Positions 8,278 through 15,860 of a stretch of 40,353 nucleotides of DNA are shown one piece after another. This DNA comes from Lachnospiraceae bacterium (GTDB lineage: Bacteria > Bacillota > Clostridia > Lachnospirales > Lachnospiraceae). Location of the stretch: contig JAFUPV010000018.1 of the NCBI GenBank assembly GCA_017472605.1, positions 1-40,353 of the forward strand. The letters are read 5' to 3'. The number at the start of each line of letters is the position of its first letter. The first letter of the stretch is position 1. The translations under genes were made by a program, and so were the position numbers. Under the pieces are notes generated by a model. The model ran no database searches. It was not told where the DNA came from and was given only the letters and a program-made list of their open reading frames with translations.

Positions 8278-9795
8278 TCATTCGCAGATGGCAACGCCTT
8301 TTACATTCTTAAACCGCATATCATCGCCTTCTCTGGCGCTGACCTGTACGTCCTTCAGAGACAGTCCCTCGACGCTCTGGGCAAACAGACCGTTCTGACC
8401 AATGCCGCGGATGTGCTCGAAGGTTATGTTTCTCAGCGGACTTTCCGGAAGACCGGCCATGTAAATCGCATGACCTTCTTCCGTATCGATGGTCAGATTC
8501 CGGAAATGAATGTCCTGAATCACCGGTGTTCCCTCGTCAATCGGCCGTTCCTCCTGGTGGTCATATTCCTTCTCTCCATAGTAGCAGTCCACATAGACAG
8601 CTCCCTTGAACCAGATGGTGCTGGAAATTGTCCGGTCACGGTTGATCAGACTGCAGTTGTCATAGAGAACATTTTCAATAAACGCGCCTCTTCCTCTCGG
8701 TGCCTTGACGCTGGCAATGCTGAAGGAGTCCTCAAACACACAGTCCTGAACCAGCACATTGCGGATGCCTCCTGCCATCTCACTTCCCATTGCAACACCG
8801 AAGCCGGACTTAAAGCGGCAGTTGGTAATGCGGATATCCTCCGATGGGATTCCCACGGCTCTTCCCTCTGCGTCACGGCCCGATTTTACTGCAATGCAGT
8901 CGTCCTGGCTGGAAATATAGGAATGGAACAGGCAGACATCGCGGCAGGAATCCGGATCAAATCCGTCTCCGTTGAAGATATGTCCATAGATGTTTCCATT
9001 CTCATCATATTTGGTATGGATTGTAATCCGGTTCATGCTGATGTGACTGCAGTAGATCATGTGAACACACCAGAAGGGAGACTGGCGGACGGTAATGTCT
9101 TTCATGTAGATGTTGTCTGTGTTCTGGAGACAGATCAGGTTTCCACGTCTTCCCTTTCCGCCGTCCAGCTCTGCACGAAGCAGGTGGTTTCCGCTTCCAT
9201 TAATGGTTCCCTTTCCGGCAATGGTGATGTCGGTGCAGAACGCTCCATCCATTCCGGAGCTGATCAGGCTGGCATGGCAGCGTCTGACATAACCTTCATA
9301 CAGATAGGAAATCAGCGGATAATCCTCGGGATCCTCACTTCCAAGAAGGGTTGCTCCCTCCTCTACAAAAAGAGTCATCCGGCTCTTTAAAAACAGGGCA
9401 CCACTTTTGTAAATTCCTTTCGGCAGATAGACCATGCCGCCGTCACAGCAGGCATCGATGGTCTTCTGAATGGCTTCCGTATCCATGGTGATTCCATCAC
9501 CGGCTGCGCCGTAATCCCGGACGGAAAAGACCTGCGGAACCGGTTTTGTTCTGCCCTTCACCAGATTGCTTTCCGGAATGACAATTCCCGGCTTTACAAC
9601 CGCTCTTACCCGGAAGCTGTACTCGGTATCCGGTTCCAGATTCTCAAAGGTGTAGTCCGTATCTTTTACCCGAACCGCTTCTTTTCCATTGAGAAAAATC
9701 TGATATTCTTCGACCTGCTCTGCAAGCATCGGCTTTTCCCACACGATCGCAATGCTGTCTGACGTCTGTGCCGCTGGGGCTACTCGTAATTTCAT
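8278..9795 (-). CDS. FN3 domain plus GH28 glycosidase (polygalacturonase/rhamnogalacturonase superfamily)
   Basis: A 505-aa protein. Residues 1-82 form a fibronectin type III domain (ending NLEPDTEYSFRVRAV). Residues 90-505 are a right-handed beta-helix of the pectate-lyase-3/GH28 type (FSVRDYGAAGDGITMDTEAI). Catalytic motifs seen are NGDGFD (Asp277) and SSQDDCIAVKSG (Asp298, Asp299). The usual GHG histidine motif reads GFG (residues 331-333) and the RIK motif reads SVK (362-364), so specificity may differ from classical polygalacturonases. No signal peptide is present, so hydrolysis should be cytoplasmic. The start at 9795 has AGGAGG 5 nt upstream. The gene has its own promoter with the shared 21-nt element. 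Confidence 0.9.
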   Translation of the reverse strand: MKLRVAPAAQTSDSIAIVWEKPMLAEQVEEYQIFLNGKEAVRVKDTDYTFENLEPDTEYSFRVRAVVKPGIVIPESNLVKGRTKPVPQVFSVRDYGAAGDGITMDTEAIQKTIDACCDGGMVYLPKGIYKSGALFLKSRMTLFVEEGATLLGSEDPEDYPLISYLYEGYVRRCHASLISSGMDGAFCTDITIAGKGTINGSGNHLLRAELDGGKGRRGNLICLQNTDNIYMKDITVRQSPFWCVHMIYCSHISMNRITIHTKYDENGNIYGHIFNGDGFDPDSCRDVCLFHSYISSQDDCIAVKSGRDAEGRAVGIPSEDIRITNCRFKSGFGVAMGSEMAGGIRNVLVQDCVFEDSFSIASVKAPRGRGAFIENVLYDNCSLINRDRTISSTIWFKGAVYVDCYYGEKEYDHQEERPIDEGTPVIQDIHFRNLTIDTEEGHAIYMAGLPESPLRNITFEHIRGIGQNGLFAQSVEGLSLKDVQVSAREGDDMRFKNVKGVAICE

Positions 9796-9901
9796 ATGAA
9801 CCTCCTGCCTGGCCCGATTCGGGCGGATTTTGAATGTCTTTTCAGACTGACAGGGGCAATGAGCCAGGCCGGTATGCCTTGTACTCACGCCCCTGTATCC
9901 T

Positions 9902-9945
9902 ATTATAGATGCAGCATTCTGCATTTTCTATAAACATCTTTTTAC
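9902..9945 (-). promoter_or_regulatory. Promoter and putative response-regulator site of the GH28 gene
   Basis: On the minus strand TATAAT (9902-9907) is 17 nt from the -35 TAGAAA (9925-9930). The block 9925-9945 begins GTAAAAAGATGT and ends TAGAAA, matching the transporter-operon block at 17 of 21 positions with no gap. The leader to the start codon is about 100 nt. Confidence 0.7.
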
Positions 9946-10004
9946 TTTCATTGCCTGTAATTACCAGTTTTCCTTTCACAGCTGAATTACCGGCATTCTC
10001 CCTG

Positions 10005-11831
10005 TCATCCTTCTCTCTTTCCGCGGCTCACCTCCCGGTACTCCGCCGGAGAAAGCCCCGTGTAGTTTCGGAATGCCCGCGCAAAGGACTGAGAGGAAAT
10101 GTAACCGGTCTCTGCCGAAACGGTCAGAATTTTTTCATCGGTTTCCGCCAGCAGCTTCTTTGCTTTTTCCATCCGCTTGTTGCAGACATATTCGGTAATT
10201 GTCTGGTTACAGGTCTGGCTGAACAGACGGGAGAGATAGCTGGCATTAAATCCCCCCACCTCTGCCAGGGTTTTTAACGGCAGATCTTCGGACAAGTGCT
10301 CCTCGATGTAGCGGATTACCCGGCTTAACGCCCGCTCAGTCAGCGTATTCTCCCGATCCCCCAGAAGATCAAAAATAGCCGCTGACACTTCAAACAGGAA
10401 CTGAACTGCCTCCGTCCAGTTTCCATGTTCATCAACCTTCATCAGATTGTACAGGCCGATTTTAAATGCCATCTGCCGATAAATATCGGTTTCATTGATG
10501 AACTGCAGAATCATGGTCGCAATGCTGTAATAGATTTCCATTGCATAGACATCATGGGTGCTTCTTCCCTTCACTGCACAGGTACATTCATCCAGCAGAT
10601 CAAAATATTCTTTCTGTTTTCCCAACTCCAGCAGTGATTTCAGAAGCGGCACCTGCGTGATCATGTTCTGTCCCTGCGCACGTTCTTCTGCCGGTTCCAC
10701 CAGCGTGTCCTGGATGACCATTCCCTGATTTTTCCCGACATATCCCACCATGACCTGCTTCATATGGGCCGCTGCATCCGAAAGACCGGCAAAGGAAACC
10801 GGTGCCGTCCTGACAACGGTTGAAAAGGTGATTCCATAGGTACGGCGGAACATTTCCTGGGAATCCTCCACGGTTCCAAGTCCGACTGTCTTCAGCCGCG
10901 CCCAGTCCGGCTTTCCCGAGGTTTCCGGGGCGTTGATCCGGCCGGCTCCCGGTTCATTAATCCGGCTGGCTCCCTGCCCGTTGATCCGGCTGGCTCCCGG
11001 TCCGCTCATCCCGCTGGCTTCCTGCCCGTTAATCCGGCTGGCTCCCTGTCCACTTATCCATATCTCTCCCGGAACGCTTATCCGGTTATCGTCGGATTCG
11101 CTCCGTTCGGCCTCCGGCTGCAGAAACAGATAGAAATGCCGGTTCTCCTGCACATGAACGCATGCCGATACATGGTCCGGAAGATTTTCCAGAAGTACGG
11201 TCGTTAAATACTCGGCAGGATGCGGATAACCCTCTTTCCAGCCGCTTTCCGCGTCATCATCCATGCGCAGCAGAAAAAGCAGAAATTCCCGGTCCGGATC
11301 AATGGGCAGAGACAGCTCCTTTGCGGCAGCTTCCATCTGCCCAGCCGTCATCCGGCCTGTCAGCGCATCCTGCAGGAAGCTTCTTTTCAGCCAGATATCC
11401 GCATGAATCAGCTTCTCATTCTGAATCTGCCGAAGCCGCTCTTCTTCCATCTCCCGTTCAATGTCCGAAAATGCATCGGAAACTGCTTTCATGATGGTTT
11501 CATCCCGCTCACTTTTTAAAACATAACGGACATCCCGGTGCTGAAAGACCTTATAGACATCATCAAAATTCTGATAGCCGGTCAGAAACACGGTTTTGCA
11601 GCGGGGCCAGTTTTCCTTGATTTTCTGGAACAGTGTGATTCCGTCCATCTGCGGCATGTGAATGTCCGTCAGAACTACATCAAACTTGATCTGATTGAGC
11701 AGCTCCAGCGCCGCTTTTCCCGACCGTGCCGTGTAGACATCCACCTCACGGTCAAAATCATAGCGAAACAGCTCTTCCAGCCATCCTACGATTTCCAGTT
11801 CATCATCAACGATCAGCAAATTCCGTTCCAT
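10005..11831 (-). CDS. Response regulator with AraC-type DNA-binding domain (YesN-like)
   Basis: A 608-aa protein. Residues 1-120 are a receiver domain (acidic pair Asp9/Asp10, phospho-acceptor Asp56 in VVLTDIHMP). A long variable middle follows, then an AraC-type double helix-turn-helix at about 505-605 (ending GYISSQSFARAFRNYTGLSP). The start at 11831 has AGAGGTGG upstream and lies inside the kinase gene: the two genes overlap by 26 bp, so translation is coupled. By family it is phosphorylated by the adjacent kinase and activates sugar-uptake and hydrolase genes. The 21-nt element at three promoters of this locus, including its own operon, is its likely site. The linker contains an 8-residue repeat array. 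Confidence 0.92.
   Translation of the reverse strand: MERNLLIVDDELEIVGWLEELFRYDFDREVDVYTARSGKAALELLNQIKFDVVLTDIHMPQMDGITLFQKIKENWPRCKTVFLTGYQNFDDVYKVFQHRDVRYVLKSERDETIMKAVSDAFSDIEREMEEERLRQIQNEKLIHADIWLKRSFLQDALTGRMTAGQMEAAAKELSLPIDPDREFLLFLLRMDDDAESGWKEGYPHPAEYLTTVLLENLPDHVSACVHVQENRHFYLFLQPEAERSESDDNRISVPGEIWISGQGASRINGQEASGMSGPGASRINGQGASRINEPGAGRINAPETSGKPDWARLKTVGLGTVEDSQEMFRRTYGITFSTVVRTAPVSFAGLSDAAAHMKQVMVGYVGKNQGMVIQDTLVEPAEERAQGQNMITQVPLLKSLLELGKQKEYFDLLDECTCAVKGRSTHDVYAMEIYYSIATMILQFINETDIYRQMAFKIGLYNLMKVDEHGNWTEAVQFLFEVSAAIFDLLGDRENTLTERALSRVIRYIEEHLSEDLPLKTLAEVGGFNASYLSRLFSQTCNQTITEYVCNKRMEKAKKLLAETDEKILTVSAETGYISSQSFARAFRNYTGLSPAEYREVSRGKREG
10933..11076 (-). repeat. In-frame 24-bp minisatellite (6 units) in the response regulator linker
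   Basis: Six 24-bp units (plus-strand consensus TTAATCCGGCTGGCTCCCTG plus CCCG) are tandem and encode degenerate octapeptides such as R-I-N-G-Q-G-A-S. The sequence is Gly/Ser/Asn-rich and probably a flexible linker in the region between receiver and DNA-binding domains. The last unit is the most diverged. Confidence 0.92.
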
Positions 11832-13572
11832 GCTCCACCTCTTCTTTTGCAATCCGGACTGTCACACACAGTCCGCCCAGCTCGCTTCTTCTGATTTCCA
11901 GCCCTCCCTTTCCTTTGAAGTAAAAGTTCAGACGTTTATGAATATTAATAATTCCTGTAATCTCTTCCCCGTCGTCCCCGTTTCTCAGACATTCTTTCAT
12001 CCGGTTCAGTCCTTCTTCTGTCAGCTCGTCTCCGTTATCCTCAACCAGAACCAGCACGTCCTCTTCGTTCTCGCAAAAAGAAACTCTTGCGATTCCATTT
12101 TCCTCTTTGTTATACAGTCCATGACCAAAGACGTTTTCCAGAAGCGGCTGCAGAATCAGACGGGGCACCTTAATTTCTTCTGCGTCCTTTGGCAGTTCTG
12201 CAAATTGAACCTCGATTCTGCCCGCAAAACGCGCCGCCTGAATCTCACAGTAGCATCTGGCATGATCCACTTCCTTTTTCAGCGGGATATAGTCGGATTC
12301 ATTTCTTGTCAGGAAACGGAAATATTCTCCCAGATGATCCGCAATGGTTCTTGCATTTTCATAATCCTCCCGCTTAATTCTCCGGCTCAGAATGAAAAAG
12401 CTGTTGTACAGAAAATGGGGATTAATCTGTGCCCGAAGCTGTTTCAGCTGCGCGCGCTGGGTCAGGTTTTTCTGAACATATACTTCCTCAATCAGGTTGC
12501 TGATCCGCTCCTTCATGTGGTTAAATCCAACATAGAGGCGCCCGAACTCATCGTTTCCGATGTGTCGGATGTTCACGGACCAGTCGCCCTCCTCCAGCTT
12601 CGCGAAAGCGCTCAGCAGAATCCGGATTGGACGATGAATCAGCCGTCTCATGTACCAGATAAATACCACGGACATCAGAATCATCAGAACAACAATGACA
12701 ACCATCATATAGCGGAAGTAGTTAATGTTTTCCATGATGGGAGCCTCTTTTGCGTACTGGATGAAAACGCCCATCTCACTGGTTTTTGCGGAACAGATCA
12801 GATACCACTCCCCATTCGCTTTCAGACGCTGAACCGGAAGATATTCCCCGTCCTCATCCTTCTTCAGCTGACGGCAGATTTCCGTCTCCAGCTCATTCTG
12901 CCCGCCGGACAGGATGTAGGCAGAATCTTCCCGATAGAAAAACGCACCGTTATGGATATCCGTATTCAATGCAGAAAGCTTTTCCTGAATGGCTTCCGGG
13001 GAAAATTTGATCACGAGGATATGCCTTGGAAGGTCTTCCACCACGTTGCTGATCATTCCTGTCTCCGCAATATAGAATTCGCTTCCGTCATCGTACAGCT
13101 TTCCGGTTGGAAGTGAAAGATAATGTTCCATCAGCTCCAGATCTTCCTCCTCCATCCGCCGGATTCGGCTGGATGTGATCCAGTAGTCCGTCTCCGGCAG
13201 GCAAAGAATTCCTTCCTCTACCAGACTGCTGACACCTGTTATGGTCTGCAGCCGTTCCTTTACGGAAAGCAGCGCCTCACGCCTCTCATAATCATCGATC
13301 TGGATCAGTGAACTTTCCAGGAAAGTCAGTTTCCGGTCACTGAAAAAATTCATCTGCAGTTGATGCACATGTGCCATTTCTGACTCAAATGCCTCTACGA
13401 AATATTCCGCATTTGCCTTCATCTTTTCATAGGTTGTCTCTGCTGCCAGATCCACCGCCCCAGTCTGCAGGATCAGACTGGAGATGATCATAAATATGAT
13501 AATGACAGAAAATCCAATGGTCTGCCTTGTCTGGATGGAATTCTTCCACGATACATTCTTTTCCTTTTCCAC
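11806..13572 (-). CDS. Sensor histidine kinase (YesM-like, HPK7-type)
   Basis: A 588-aa membrane kinase. One membrane segment lies at about 21-40, an extracellular sensor region at 41-285, a second membrane segment at about 287-308, and HAMP at 309-362. The phospho-acceptor motif is LRAQINPHFLYNSFF (His386), followed by a HATPase domain with N-box LQPLLENVFGHG. The start is GTG at 13572 with AAAGGACGGGG upstream; no nearby ATG fits. It heads the two-gene operon with the AraC-type regulator (26-bp overlap). The extracellular sensor presumably detects a pectin-derived oligosaccharide, directly or through the binding protein; this is inference from the locus. Confidence 0.92.
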   Translation of the reverse strand: MEKEKNVSWKNSIQTRQTIGFSVIIIFMIISSLILQTGAVDLAAETTYEKMKANAEYFVEAFESEMAHVHQLQMNFFSDRKLTFLESSLIQIDDYERREALLSVKERLQTITGVSSLVEEGILCLPETDYWITSSRIRRMEEEDLELMEHYLSLPTGKLYDDGSEFYIAETGMISNVVEDLPRHILVIKFSPEAIQEKLSALNTDIHNGAFFYREDSAYILSGGQNELETEICRQLKKDEDGEYLPVQRLKANGEWYLICSAKTSEMGVFIQYAKEAPIMENINYFRYMMVVIVVLMILMSVVFIWYMRRLIHRPIRILLSAFAKLEEGDWSVNIRHIGNDEFGRLYVGFNHMKERISNLIEEVYVQKNLTQRAQLKQLRAQINPHFLYNSFFILSRRIKREDYENARTIADHLGEYFRFLTRNESDYIPLKKEVDHARCYCEIQAARFAGRIEVQFAELPKDAEEIKVPRLILQPLLENVFGHGLYNKEENGIARVSFCENEEDVLVLVEDNGDELTEEGLNRMKECLRNGDDGEEITGIINIHKRLNFYFKGKGGLEIRRSELGGLCVTVRIAKEEVEHGTEFADR

Positions 13573-13632
13573 GTTCCCCGTCCTTTCTCAATTTCCGTTC
13601 CACAAACCGACACATTTCTTTCTATTACAACT

Positions 13633-13676
13633 ATTATAGGAAAAAAACGGATGCGTTTCCACGTACCCGTTTTTAC
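13633..13676 (-). promoter_or_regulatory. Promoter and putative autoregulatory site of the kinase-regulator operon
   Basis: On the minus strand TATAAT (13633-13638) and -35 TGGAAA (13656-13661) are 17 nt apart. The 21-nt block 13656-13676 starts GTAAAAACGGGTA and ends TGGAAA, matching the transporter-operon block at 18 of 21 positions. It is immediately preceded by GTGCGCAGGAT, also similar to the GCGCACCGGAT before the transporter block. Confidence 0.72.
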
Positions 13677-13691
13677 ATCCTGCGCACAGTT

Positions 13692-15482
13692 TTACCGTTT
13701 CTCACGGTACTTTTTTCCTCTTCCGCCTGCAACCCATCTGGGATACCAGTTCTGGAACCAGCCGGTAAAAATTCCCATGATAACCGGCATCGCCTGATTC
13801 AGCACCACAAGCCACGGTGCAAAATCCGTTTTTGATAAAAACCAGTTCCAGACGGCAATCGCAAGATAGAGGATTCCCCATCCGCCAGCCAGAATGTAGT
13901 TTGCTCTCATGAAAATCGGATTTTTCAGCGCATCATCACCGCCGTAACTGTATTTCACATAGCAGGCACACAGCGGTTCTTTTGTCAGACAGGAGACCAG
14001 CCACATCAGGCCAAACACCAGATAGCCCAGACTGATAGCCAGTGTTCCCGGATTCAAGGCAGAAGCATTGGAACCGGCTGCCAGAACAGTCTCAGCCGAT
14101 GAAGCCGGATTCATAGTCAGTACAAGGACAGAAAGAAGAGCCGTTGCCGCGATGGACAGTTTGTCATAAATGGTAAATTCATACCGGTACATCACAAGCG
14201 GCAGAATCGCACCAACCGCCAATGTAATCAGAGAGCCGATTCCCGCATCGCAGGACACAGCCGCCCAGAAAACGATCCATGCAAGCAGCATTGTTGTCAT
14301 GACCGGCGGCTTTTTCTTTTGTTTTGCAGATTCTTCACCGTTTCGTGCGCTGCTTCCGCCCGTAGCCGCGCTGCCGATTCCCTGGGATCCGTCAAACGTT
14401 TTTTGGTTCTCCCTGTTTTCCTCTGCTTTTGTTCCGCCAAAGAACCGGTCCCAGTTGATCATCAGGGAAAAATCGCCGATAACCCGGTACATCTGCTTTG
14501 CCAGCGCCTCATCCCCCCGTATCTCGTTCTGTGCAATGGCCAGCCAGACGGAAAATGGTGTTTCGATTTTTGTCGTATAATTCAGATGGCCGTCTGTGAC
14601 AACTTCACTTCCATCCTTTGTCAGCGCAATCTGATAGGTTTTACCAAGATCCGTATAGCAGATTTCCAGAACCCGGTCTTTGCCGTCATAGCTGCTTTTC
14701 CGGTATAATGCCGCCATCTGCTTTGTAAAAACAAGGCTGTCATCTTCTTTTTCTCCGCCATCCCGACTCACACCCCAGCTGGCATCTGCCATCTTTTCAA
14801 AGATTTCCTTCGGGTACAAAAGCTGATCCAGTTTCTCTCTTGTTTTGCTCTGAATTCCTCCTTCTGCATACTCATAGCCTGCCTGCTCTGCATAGCTTCG
14901 GTATTCATCCGTCCGCTGTGCCAGCTCTTTCACAGAAAACAGTTCTCCCTGACCGCAGAAAATCGTCTCATACCGGTCCTTTCCGCAGATGTGATCAAAC
15001 ATCCGGCACACGCTGTCATAATTGCCTTTTGCCGAGTAGAATCCGCAGGTGGAAATCAGCACATATTTTTTTGCGCTCATATCATATCTGGCTTCATGGC
15101 TGCCGCTTCCCACACCATCCGTCCGCTCGCTCATAAATGGGAGAACCATGGGAAGCTGCCGGTCAATGAGGTTCTTCATCGCGCCGGGAATGTTGAAATA
15201 GTAGAGCGGAAAGCTGTAGAGGATCAAATCCGCCCAGAGCAGTTTTTCGATGATCATCGGCATGTCATCATGGATGCAGCAGGTTCCGGGAGTCGCTTTC
15301 CAGCAGGCAAAACACCCTTTGCAGCTGTCGATTTTCATTTTGCAGACTTCCATCTGCTCCATTTCAACGGTTTCTCCGTTTTCCCCGCACTTTCTCTGAA
15401 TTCCCTGAAGAAATGCCTCCGTTACCCGCAGAGAATTGCTCCGTTTTCCTTTGGGGCTTCCATTGATTACAAGAATTTTCAT
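13692..15482 (-). CDS. Flavodoxin-like NAD(P)H/FMN reductase fused to SCP2-like and six-helix membrane domains
   Basis: A 596-aa fusion. Residues 1 to about 200 are an FMN-reductase/iron-sulfur-flavoprotein-like domain (KILVINGSPKGKRSNS; CKGCFACWKATPGTC; SFPLYYFNIPGAMKNLIDR). Residues of about 240-345 resemble an SCP2-type hydrophobic-ligand domain (ALTKDGSEVVTDGHLNYTTK, VIGDFSLMINWDRFFGG). After a low-complexity linker, residues of about 400-590 contain roughly six hydrophobic helices. The start at 15482 is chosen from the flavodoxin signature and GGGGAGAGG upstream. The frame stays open upstream to a GTG at 15725 through a 45-bp repeat array. It is presumably an electron-transfer flavoprotein at the membrane; substrate and partners are unknown. 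Confidence 0.8.
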   Translation of the reverse strand: MKILVINGSPKGKRSNSLRVTEAFLQGIQRKCGENGETVEMEQMEVCKMKIDSCKGCFACWKATPGTCCIHDDMPMIIEKLLWADLILYSFPLYYFNIPGAMKNLIDRQLPMVLPFMSERTDGVGSGSHEARYDMSAKKYVLISTCGFYSAKGNYDSVCRMFDHICGKDRYETIFCGQGELFSVKELAQRTDEYRSYAEQAGYEYAEGGIQSKTREKLDQLLYPKEIFEKMADASWGVSRDGGEKEDDSLVFTKQMAALYRKSSYDGKDRVLEICYTDLGKTYQIALTKDGSEVVTDGHLNYTTKIETPFSVWLAIAQNEIRGDEALAKQMYRVIGDFSLMINWDRFFGGTKAEENRENQKTFDGSQGIGSAATGGSSARNGEESAKQKKKPPVMTTMLLAWIVFWAAVSCDAGIGSLITLAVGAILPLVMYRYEFTIYDKLSIAATALLSVLVLTMNPASSAETVLAAGSNASALNPGTLAISLGYLVFGLMWLVSCLTKEPLCACYVKYSYGGDDALKNPIFMRANYILAGGWGILYLAIAVWNWFLSKTDFAPWLVVLNQAMPVIMGIFTGWFQNWYPRWVAGGRGKKYREKR

Positions 15483-15585
15483 GCGCGATTCCTCTCCCCG
15501 TTCCCTTTTTCCCAAATACCATCTGTTCCGCAGACTTCTGGCCACGGTCGTTTCCTTGTTTCCATATCCGTCTGCATGGGCCGTA

Positions 15586-15738
15586 ACACGTTCGGTCGGA
15601 TTATCTCTGCATCCTGGCGTATGTGTCGTGACACGTTCCGTCGGATTATTTCTGCATCCTGGCGTATATGCCGTGACACGTTCCGTCGGAGTATTTCTGC
15701 ATCCTGGCGTATGTGCCGGTGACACCTTTCGTCAGGTT
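15586..15738. repeat. 45-bp tandem repeat (3.4 units) in the leader of the flavoprotein gene
   Basis: Units begin at 15586, 15631 and 15676 (45, 45 and 46 bp), with a partial fourth at 15722 and a degraded partial copy upstream around 15570. Unit ends are ACACGTTCCGTCGGATTATT and TCTGCATCCTGGCGTATGTG. On the minus strand the units read open and in frame with the flavoprotein (TPGCRNNPTERVT repeated), but the likely start codon is downstream of them. Confidence 0.92.
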
Positions 15739-15745
15739 TACATGC

Positions 15746-15775
15746 AGTATACCATGTCACAGCAGGAAAATCCAT
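15746..15775 (-). promoter_or_regulatory. Possible extended -10 promoter for the flavoprotein gene
   Basis: On the minus strand TGGTATACT gives TATACT (15746-15751) with the TG dinucleotide of an extended -10; the -35 is weak (GGATTT). Transcripts from here would carry the whole 45-bp repeat array in a leader of about 250 nt. Confidence 0.4.
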
Positions 15776-15781
15776 ATCCAC

Positions 15782-15810
15782 TTGACGATTGCTGAGCCAA
15801 AACTTATAAT
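15782..15810 (+). promoter_or_regulatory. Strong sigma-A promoter for the MATE gene
   Basis: TTGACG (15782-15787), a 17-nt spacer and a perfect TATAAT (15805-15810). The start codon at 15861 follows about 43 nt after the predicted transcription start. Confidence 0.8.
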
Positions 15811-15860
15811 AGAATCATATACATACTGAATTATTTCTAACGAACAGGAGACATTTCACC

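Noticed and set aside
8257-9390. Plus-strand 377-aa open frame across the GH28 gene
   Set aside because: Antisense shadow: no ribosome binding site or recognisable domain, while the minus strand encodes a clear beta-helix enzyme.
11830-13116. Plus-strand 428-aa open frame across the histidine kinase gene
   Set aside because: Antisense shadow of a gene with intact kinase motifs; the product has no recognisable features.
15570-15740. CRISPR-like reading of the 45-bp repeats
   Set aside because: The units are directly contiguous with no unique spacers, and no cas gene is present.
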